Source: Pezizomycotina sp. ARF18 (Eukaryota > Ascomycota). From it: DNA of 26,240 bases. A program made the position numbers and the translations under genes. The notes beneath the pieces were generated by a model. The model was not told the DNA's origin and ran no database searches. It was given only the letters and a program-made list of their open reading frames with translations. The stretch covers positions 1 through 26,240 of the forward strand of contig AZLU01000018.1 in assembly GCA_002224055.1 (NCBI GenBank). Direction: 5' to 3'. Positions 18,625-26,240 of this stretch are shown here, in pieces (the stretch's first letter is position 1; each line of letters begins with the position of its first letter).

Positions 18625-19769
18625 ATGTTTTCGATCCTTCGTTCATCTGGCCCACGGCTGTTAGGTTGGCGCGGAAGAGAATATCGCCAGTCTGTCTTCG
18701 CTCGGTCTCGACGCTCCAGGACAATCCTCACATCGTAAGTCACCCAGGTTTCTCATAGTTGTGCAGCTTTGGTTTTACAGACTCCTCTTTGTTTCGGCGA
18801 TTGAGCTTTCGACCCGTTCATCCTGTTTACCGCGCCGACAGGCGCTGCTCAACAATCTCCCTGCTTTCTATTCCAACGAACCAGCCGTGCCTTGGCGTCT
18901 TGACCAACCAGCTGACCATTATTTCTCCAATTTCTTACATTCTAGTACGTCCACAAGGACCCCAAGAACCCCGACTCGCACATCCTCAGCTTCCTCGAAA
19001 GCGAACCGCCCGTCGCGTCCGTCTCGATCGGCTCGACGACTTCCATCCCTCCCACGCCAGATTCCTTCAAGGAGAACCAGAAATTCCGACGTATCATGCA
19101 GTACGTCATCGCCACCCACTGCGCCAACGACCCGGACGTGAAGAACATCGCAAAGGGTTTGTTCGCGCAGTCGGAGCGGAACCGGGAGCACTTCCGCCCC
19201 AGCGACCGGACAGGCCGACCGTGGTCAGCCTGTCGGAGCACGCGTTTAAGGGAGCGGGCGTGGCGGCTGGGTTCATATTTCCGACCTGAGAAATCCGCCG
19301 ATATCAACAGGAGTCCAGATCCCGAGGATATCTTCGGCAGCGTCGAGTGCGACGGGAAGGGAACATCGTCGGCGGGTTCAGCGGGTACCAGGCTTGCGAG
19401 GCTTACAGGATGGTCACGCGGAAGGGAATGTAAGTTCTAAAGAAGACAAAAAAAAAAAAGGACCCCCCCTAAATCTTCCCATTGAGAAGGAAAAAAACTG
19501 CCGGATCGGCTCTTTTATACGAGATGCACAGTATTATCACATTCACGGTGCTTGAGGAGCGCTGCACGGCAATTGCGCCTTTGTCCACGTTTTAAAATTC
19601 ATAGTCCCACTTTTTTTTTTTTTCTTATGAAAATAATTCGCTAAAAAAAAAAATTTCCTTCTTCGTTTTCGTTCGTTTTACTAGGATCACCTTGACCGAC
19701 TACCTGCGCGAAAGGCTCGTCGAGAAACTGAAAAAGGAAGAGGCCAAGGTCAAAGAAGAGCAGAAGTAA
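18625..19769 (+). CDS. Conserved-looking fungal protein of unknown function
   Basis: Exon 1 (18625-18734) encodes MFSILRSSGPRLLGWRGREY and a further Arg/Ser-rich stretch, compatible with a mitochondrial presequence. A probable intron, 18735-18945, starts GTAAGT, has a CTGAC branch and ends TCTAG. Exon 2 reads YVHKDPKNPDSHILSFLESE, PPVASVSIGSTTSIPPTPDS, KFRRIMQYVIATHCANDPDV, KNIAKGLFA, RPDRPTVVSLSEHAFKGAGV, PDPEDIFGSVECDG, GNIVGGFSGYQACEAYRMVT and REGM. A long intron (19430-19684, 255 nt) precedes the last exon, ITLTDYLRERLVEKLKKEEA ending EEQK, with TAA at 19767-19769. The PEDIFGSVE...YQ...YRMVTR...YLRERLVEKL pattern is familiar from uncharacterised Pezizomycotina proteins. No enzymatic motif is visible. 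Exon phases need one or more missing bases, as elsewhere in the window. Confidence 0.65.
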
Positions 19770-20828
19770 TTGAACGATTACCGAATCTACCGGTGGACGA
19801 ATATTTTTACCTTCCAACGGCTCGAGTCGAAGTTTCCTCGGAATGACGCAAACCTCGTTAAACGCGTTTTTCTTTCGGTTCCACTTTCACAAAACGATAA
19901 GCGATAAGGCGAACGATGTGTACCTGCCGGCTTAGTTTCACATGAAAGGAAATACGATGTCAATACCGAACACTTTTATCCCAGTTACTAAAATATTTGT
20001 TTTATCACTTCATATTTTGGCGTTGGTTTTAATTGACTTATATTATTACCTACCATTGGCATTATTTGACTCCAATATACTTCATCTTCTCCTATATATA
20101 CTATGAATTTCTTATCTCGCAAACCACGCTACCTACATGCTATCCGACCAACAAATCATCCGCTAAGAAAAACCGTCCAACAAAAAAAAACAATCAAACG
20201 ACACTATATAATCTTTAGTATCCACATATAACACATAATCCTCTTTTTGGTCGCTGAGTCCTTCTGGATACCCGCGAACTTAGTTAACTGCATGGTTGAA
20301 TTGAATTATGTCGCATTATTGATAACTCTCGGATTTATTATGCGGTGACGACTAATGGGATCGGCGTATAGGCTGCAAAAGTAGTATGAACTGAATAGTA
20401 AGAGCAAGTCATGCCTGAAATATCTTAAGGAAAGGCATTTTTAAATATCACTCTACGGCACATGAGATGCATGTCGTATCGATCCGAGCCATTTCACGGA
20501 ATTTCGATAACCTTTTCTTTTCTGGGTTGCCTGTTACACGTATGTCTTCTAGATTTGTGATCGCTTTTGCAAATAAAATTCGAATTTACAAAGCTGTGTT
20601 TGACTTGGCTGTACGCAGCAGGATTATTCGATCGAATTGTTCTGGTCATCTGAAAAGTAGCCATCAAGTTTGTCGTTGTGGAAACAACTAAACTATGCTC
20701 GACTCGAATCGCTGTATGGTGATTCACCATCGCTTGTAAGTAGAAAGGAATGCATTTATGCCAGCATCATGTCGTGGACTGGTTGGCACTTCTAGTTTTT
20801 ATCGCTCGTCTCCCTGGTTACGGCAAGT

Positions 20829-21480
20829 CTACTGTTCCCATGAAGAATATGAAGAAGCCGCAGATATGATCGCGATTATCCGAAATTGTGTTCTGCCTCG
20901 TTTTTTTTTTTTAAGCACCCCTTGATCGAGTATCGGCGGAAACTCTTTCCCCAGCTTGTAAATGGCTTCCGTATTGTTCATATACAACGGATTGTTCACT
21001 GCTATTACACATTTCACATCGATTTCTTTCCATCGGAAGTATGCGGGGCGTCTCCGAGTTCCTTAAAGATATCTCGTTGTTCCACATAATTTGTCTACAT
21101 TCCAGATTCTATAAGAAGGTCGTGAACGAACTACTTTTCACGAAGAGCCGTAGAAGAGGCAGCGAATGCAAACTGGTAAAAAAAAGCCTCCTTGTCTGAG
21201 CTACCTTGTAACGTGAGCTTCATTAAATAGTTAGTATCTTTCAAGATCTTCCTAATGGCGATATCGAGCGGTATGCCAGGGCTGGTGCAGTTCGGATCTA
21301 TCACCTGTGCGTTTGGCCGGCAATCCATCAATAGTGGTCGGGAACAGGTCACTACTTTATCGTCGTCAGCAGCCGATCCGTCGCGTTACACTTCGAGTAT
21401 AGATTCCGTGAATGAAATGGAATAGAATTCAGCTATCGCTTGGAGTTGCGTCTTTAGTTCTAGTTTCTTATTCAGCTTTG
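20829..21480 (-). pseudogene. Decayed coding relic, weakly ankyrin-like
   Basis: One minus-strand frame is open from about 21480 to 21133 with a single internal stop near 21390. It reads KLNKKLELKTQLQAIAEFYS, ISFTESILEV, then DPNCTSPGIPLDIAIRKILK, NYLMKLTLQGSS and AFAASSTALRE. The next frame continues KFVHDLLIESGM, then EQRDIFKELGD, and a third gives IDVKCVIAVNNPLYMNNTEA followed by IYKLGKEFPPILDQ. DPN-(x)n-PLDIAIR...LMKLTLQ and FVHDLLIESG are spaced like ankyrin helices, a weak similarity judged by eye. It could equally be another gene family. Confidence 0.28.
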
Positions 21481-22183
21481 TTGGCGGGCAGAGTGGTCGT
21501 TTTGTAAACTAGATATCCCTGGTCTTCTTGCTTCAAGCGTAAGGATTATTTATCACTAGCCGCCGAAATTAAAGAACTTACGTACAACGCCTGCTATCAG
21601 GTTAGTCGTCGACCATCATTGCATCGTTCCAAGTGCCTATGTCTGCTGCAAGCTCGGGACGAATAATAGGGTTACAAGAGTATGCGGAGCCACCTTGAGA
21701 AGCGGTCATTTCCTCGAGAATGGTCAGATTACGTATAATAGCTAGTCACGTATGAGGTATCCTCCTCCTCCTCCTCCGTTATTTTGTAGTTTATGTTCGA
21801 CTCGTTCTCGCCGTCTCGAACTAGACAGCTTTTATGTTTTTGCACCATTTGACGGGAGAAATTTTACCATCTAAAACGCTATTGTTTCCTGTGCAGCTCT
21901 ACGGTTTTGCTCAGAATCCGCTATATTACGCGACGAATGAACCCTTTTGTGGATGCTGTTCGATATGTGCTGTTATCCGTGTGCGCTTGTGATCTTGTTC
22001 GCTTTGGATTGAATACGTGATGATGGCTCGGAGTTCTCCGAATGGTTGAATACGGTATCCACGCAAGAGAATCCAGTGCGAGGTCGTATTTCAACCCCTA
22101 ATTCTCTACACCCTATATCACCCTCGGCTCCATTTGAAGGGACGCAAAGCTTCTCACAGCCGTCTACTATTATGATGGGATTC

Positions 22184-22670
22184 CTACACGTACAGAAAAG
22201 CTCGCTCTAGGTGTACAAAAGGTTCTAACTCGTGGTCTAGAATTAAGCTAATATGCTCGCTAGAACGCTGTATCACCTTTTTCGGACTTCCAGCTAGATC
22301 GTAAGTGCACCGTCGTATTATATCTGTAGCTTTATCTACCATATAATAGCTGTTATCTGGGATACGGAATGTTTCGATTTTATCCATCTGATGTTGACGA
22401 CAGCCGCTAACAATCTCGAAAGGAATATAGCCACTGCAGTCGTCTCGTCACAAATACTAGTATTGCATTTATGCGCTTACCGTGCTCGCTTGCTGTTGTT
22501 ATACGCGGAACCACGAGTCTACATATTAATGAAGGTGTATGCTTGATCCGTGGAGCGGATGAAGTCCAGCCATCAGGAAGGAAGTGGCTACTTCTAGAGA
22601 TTGCAAGCCAATACGTTATATTGTTGCTTCCGAATGATTGATAGTAATATCCTTCTAGTCCACTCTTGTT
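22184..22670 (-). pseudogene. Decayed coding relic, unidentified
   Basis: Two overlapping minus-strand frames are protein-like. One (about 22655-22400) reads YYQSFGSNNITYWLAISRSS and HFLPDGWTSSAPRIK. The other (about 22440-22184) reads CSGYIPFEIVSGCRQHQMDK, IETFRIPDNSYYMVDKATDI, IRRCTYDLAGSPKKVIQRSS and EHISLILDHELEPFVHLERA. No family recognised. It may belong to the same decayed gene as the relic at 20829-21480. Confidence 0.25.
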
Positions 22671-23225
22671 ATCTCATGATTAGTATTTAACAGCCCTTCC
22701 CGGTAGACTACGTATGCTATATCTTCTTTCTAAGGTCATATGAGGCTGCAATTAGGTTCGTTGTTAGCTGGATTTGCAAGGAAGTCGGCATGGGGCATTT
22801 TATCACGCTGTTGCATTTGATTCTTGAAAAATATTTTTCCACATAGTATGAGCTAAGTAGTATAGCCTATTGTCTTTTCGGTTGGTGGGTAGAGACTTGA
22901 ATGCACTGATAACCACTAGGGTGTATAACCGGGGTACGGCGGCGTTGAAAACCCTTCATTTAGCATATGTGATATGATGCGACTGCTAGGAGGCGAATTC
23001 ATATAAGAACTTAGCGCAATGGCGTAGTCGTGTTTGAATACTCTGAGACGGCATAGTCGACTTTCTTATGAAGCTTTGCGTTGCCTTGCCCCTACCAGTA
23101 AGCGTTTTCAAATGGCGATACTTCGTGATGGCTTAACCTATGAGATATCATCGCATGGCGTCCGTCGCTGGGAAAATTATTATGGTTCCCACTTTCGTCG
23201 GTACATCCCCACGACTTAATTCATC

Positions 23226-23672
23226 CTAAAAGATTGATTTGCATATCCTTAAGCCACCGTGTTGGTTTTTTAATATCCTTAGTGATCTTCCTTGTGGGAA
23301 ATCACCCAGTAGCTGAATACCTTTACCAACGGCTGTGGGACGTGCAATCCACCACAGCTGCATCTTATGAATGGCAACGACACTCGACGCGATACCATTG
23401 ACAGAGTAAATAAAATTTGCACTATTCGGTGCTGGCACTCGCTTTTGTGGAGTGTATGACCTAGTCACACGAGTAATAAAGCTACTGCTGTTATATTGCT
23501 TGCCGTTCCATATAGTATTGTCGGTTTGTATGGAAGAGTGGCCGGGGTTGATAATCGCTACGTATGTATGGAAGGGCGTAACAGTAGCGTCGAGTTTAAT
23601 CCTATGTAAGAGCTTGGCCACGGTCTCCAAAGTCGTCGGAGGAAATGCTTCCATATACCATGTAAGAAACAA
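23226..23672 (-). other. 148-codon open stretch, unidentified
   Basis: The longest open frame in the gene-poor region: MFLTWYMEAFPPTTLETVAK, LLHRIKLDATVTPFHTYVAI, then ...VTRSYTPQKRVPAPNSANFI and IHKMQLWWIARPTAVGKGIQ. The composition is protein-like, but there is no recognised motif, and the opposite strand is also open over part of it (23452-23688). It could be an exon of the decayed gene downstream or a chance ORF. Confidence 0.22.
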
Positions 23673-24501
23673 GAAGCCTTTGTCTTAGAACCCCAGTGAG
23701 TAAAAATATGGCACTTCGTCACCGTGATCGATTCTCTCTATTAGTATATGTATGTTTTACAAAAAAGATGTGACAGAAATATATCTATAGTGCTAATTTG
23801 TTTTCAGAGTAAAGATGCATGAAACATTAATCGAAGTTTTTTTTTTCCCTCCCGTCCTTATTATGATGCGCTACGAATACCAACACTCAACGCAAGCAGA
23901 AGACTTAGGTGATTCTAGCGCCATGTTTGAGATAATCACAAATCATAGAGAATGCTTAGTTATTAGGAGAATAGAAAGTGATTGTGTTTGTTACCAAGTA
24001 GTTACATGTAGACAGAGGGCCATGGAGCGTTTAAATTTCTTTTGTTTTTAAGAAAAAGGGGAAGATACTTAACTTAAGTAAGAATATTGTAGTTGCACCA
24101 CTGGTGATAAAATCCTGGTGTAATCCTTAGGGGGAATATTAGAACTATCGAATTTGCCAGCCACCTTTAGGATTCTCTCTCTACGCAGTTATGAGTGATC
24201 CTCTAAAATTCTTTCTATCGTGTCTCTTTCTTTTGAATATAATGCGAATCAAGTTTTGTCAGAAGGGTTTCCATGAACCATTCAGCAGCCGTGTGACTGA
24301 GCAGCCAAATGCATACGCCGCAACCTGAGCATTATAGCCTAGTTACTCCGAACTTTGATGATCACCTCAGCAGTTCCCACAGACATGCCAGGAGGTCACA
24401 GTTCTTATTCGCAAAAAAGATAACGAGATCAAGTATAAGCCATTAGCTTTCTTTAAAAGTTAAGATACCACCACATAGCACATTTCAAGTATATAAGTAA
24501 A

Positions 24502-25130
24502 TTGGATAGCCTGACGCTGCCCTACAATCAGCTGACCACGATGCTAAGTGCATACCTTCACCAAACCGGGGCACCGGAGGATCTGACGCTTAAGTGGGCC
24601 CTGTTTAAAAACCTACCTTACCCTTACTCGGACCATACAGAGGAACAGAGCTCGTTTGGAAGGGTGGATCTCGGATCGCAAATTTGCGGGGAACCTCACC
24701 AGGCTTCGATCTCCTGCTTTACCATTGAAGACGCAAGCGAAGGCAAGTTCGACTTGGAATTACCCCAGCGCTGCCACTATACCAGACCACAGACAGAAGG
24801 AGCGGAAAAGGTGGATTACGAATTAACATGGCTTAAGAAGCTCATGTTTGCGATACGCCCCTCAAGCAGCTGACGAACTTGGATGTGAATGTCCGCGACG
24901 TCTACAACGCAAAGAGAACTCGCGGCATCGGCTTGTTCCGAAGATGAAGATAAAGAGACCATTTACAATAACGCCGAACGAACGCAGGAGATTATCGGGG
25001 AGTGGAAACGAAGGCAATGGAGCATCTCAAAGTCTCCTATTCTCGAAATTCAATATAAACTTGAAAAAATCGCGAGCGCCGAAGCGTGCCATCAAGACAA
25101 ACCTCCTGTTGATAGTCAACGCGTCTAGCA
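24502..25130 (+). pseudogene. Probable MULE-type (FAR1-like) transposase N-terminal fragment
   Basis: A 123-codon frame (24502-24870) reads DSLTLPYNQLTTMLSAYLHQ, then DLTLKWALFKNL and ISCFTIEDASEGKFDLELPQ followed by RCH. A second frame at 24781-24835 gives DRRSGKGGLRINMA, and a third at 24870-24926 gives NLDVNVRDVYNAKRTRGIGL. The order 'CxFxIxxxxxGKFxLEL..CH' (FAR1-type zinc-binding core), then 'SGKGGLR', then 'VRDVYNAKRTRG' is typical of fungal Mutator-like transposases, as judged from memory of the family. Downstream, frames with EWKRRQWS and NLEKIAS-like pieces are too degraded to align. No DDE catalytic domain or terminal inverted repeats are visible, so this is a dead remnant. Confidence 0.45.
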
Positions 25131-26240
25131 CTTGGCATAATAGGAATCTGGAACGACACAAACACGAAATATAAAAGAGGTGACGTTGGTTGCGAGGCCA
25201 TATATATGGGAGAGTTTGATTTATTGCGCTCTATGATATCATCGTTCTGAAAAAAAACGATGACCCTGGAGACGAAGATAAAAGTCGATAGAAGTGTTAA
25301 GATTCATTAAAAGCTACTGTACTGCTATACCACGATAACACGCGTGTATCTTCTTCTCCAAAGCATATTGTAGCCTTACTACTCTACCCTCACCGGAAGG
25401 GTGCTATATTCGCTCTCGTGCGCTTTCTTTTAATCGAATGGTCGAAGAAAACCTCCTGAAGCAAGATATAGCTTTGAGAAAAAAAACTAGCAGAACAGAT
25501 GCTAAATCTCACCAAATCGCAAAAAACAAAGATGTAGCCTAATCATACAGCAACATATCCTAGAATGTTGCATAATTACTCTCAGCCGAAAATTTCTCAA
25601 CGGACCATACTTCAGCTAAAACACTCGAACATTTAGCTGCTCATATTAACCGTACAATCTATTTCAACAATATCAAGAGCTCAGGCTATGAGACAAACTC
25701 GATACCCTCGAGCAATGTATTTCGACGCTCAACGACCATATCAGGTGTTAGAATATCAAAGGCTTAAGCTTCTTTACATACTGGATAGCTTAGCGACCAT
25801 ACGAAAATGTTCAAAAACCAACGTCTTCACTACTTTATGCGTCCAAGTAATCTAGCGTTCCAGCGGGCAAAATCACCTAAAGCATAGAAAATTCGTTGTA
25901 AGCCAGCGATTCTACGCCGGCTCATTTTGCAAAAAGCAAACTGACAAACACACACGCCCGATACGTTTTCAACTTCGAGCATGTCTGTCGAACAATGATG
26001 AAGAGATCAATCTGTCGCACCGGTCGATAATCACGCCGCGGGTGATGGAGATGAGCCTATGATACGTACATGACTTATCGCAACACTAAGATTACACACT
26101 TCTGATCGAGTATGATATCCGAAGGATACCAAAATTACAAATTAGTTAGGTGACTACGCAAGAGTTTCCCCGGGGCATAGACTTTGTTTGCAAAGCACGC
26201 CTAGATGTCATAACAAATCCCGGCCTTCTAGAAGGGTTCC
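25131..26240. other. Right-end region without recognisable features
   Basis: 1.1 kb of AT-rich DNA with frequent stops in all six frames and short A runs. No gene, RNA, repeat or inverted terminal structure recognised. It may be decayed mobile-element DNA continuing from the transposase fragment. Confidence 0.4.

Larger units (their letters stand above)
19770..24501. other. Gene-poor region with decayed coding relics
   Basis: 4.7 kb without an intact gene. The first 700 bp are very AT-rich. From about 20800 to 23700, minus-strand open fragments with protein-like composition lie in a row but are separated by stops in every frame; the best are listed separately. A (TCC)n-like stretch occurs at 21761-21777. 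No terminal repeats, tRNA or intact transposase were found. Confidence 0.5.

Noticed and set aside
21761-21777. TCC trinucleotide run
   Set aside because: Only about five units in gene-free DNA; ordinary microsatellite.
1-26240. tRNA, rRNA or CRISPR-like arrays
   Set aside because: I looked for A/B-box pairs (GGTTCGANNCC type), rRNA motifs and regularly spaced repeats and saw none.

Overview
The window reads as nuclear DNA of a filamentous ascomycete (Pezizomycotina). Genes carry short introns (mostly 58-104 nt) with GTAAGT/GTACGT-like donors and CTAAC/CTGAC-like branch sites. The recognisable proteins (Sas10/Utp3, Mim2, Rrp4, fungal-type carboxymuconate cyclase, Dal5-like permease) have fungal-type sequences. 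Coding DNA is GC-rich, while intergenic DNA is AT-rich and full of long A or T tracts.

Layout. 1-889 (-): 5' part of SAS10/UTP3, running off the left edge. 1222-1629 (+): MIM2-like mitochondrial outer-membrane import gene. 2833-3542 (+): carboxymuconolactone decarboxylase-like (CMD) gene. 4366-5308 (-): intradiol ring-cleavage dioxygenase. 6409-7607 (+): carboxy-cis,cis-muconate cyclase. 7758-8147 (-): small probable membrane protein. 8969-10568 (+): EthD-like/alpha-beta-hydrolase fusion of the enol-lactonase type. 11601-13556 (+): Dal5/allantoate-type MFS permease with six exons. 13952-15055 (-): exosome subunit RRP4. 15327-16735 (+): unidentified, probably mitochondrial, two-pass membrane protein. 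18625-19769 (+): conserved-looking fungal protein of unknown function. 19770-26240: gene-poor DNA with decayed protein relics, including a probable MULE/FAR1-type transposase fragment (24502-25130) and a weak ankyrin-like relic (20829-21480).

How the genes fit together. Genes from 2833 to 13556 form a plausible aromatic-acid catabolic cluster (protocatechuate or related branch of the beta-ketoadipate pathway). It has ring cleavage by the dioxygenase, lactonisation by the cyclase, decarboxylation and/or lactone hydrolysis by the CMD-like protein and the hydrolase, and a permease for uptake. The dioxygenase and cyclase are divergently transcribed from a 1.1-kb shared promoter that holds a perfect GATA palindrome. 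Housekeeping genes flank the cluster on both sides.

Data quality. Almost every gene, including normally essential ones (SAS10, RRP4), has several frame breaks. Nearly all of them are explained by one missing base while protein-level conservation continues on both sides. I read this as deletion-biased consensus error from an unpolished assembly, not as pseudogenisation. CDS spans below are gene extents (start codon to stop codon), not uninterrupted reading frames.
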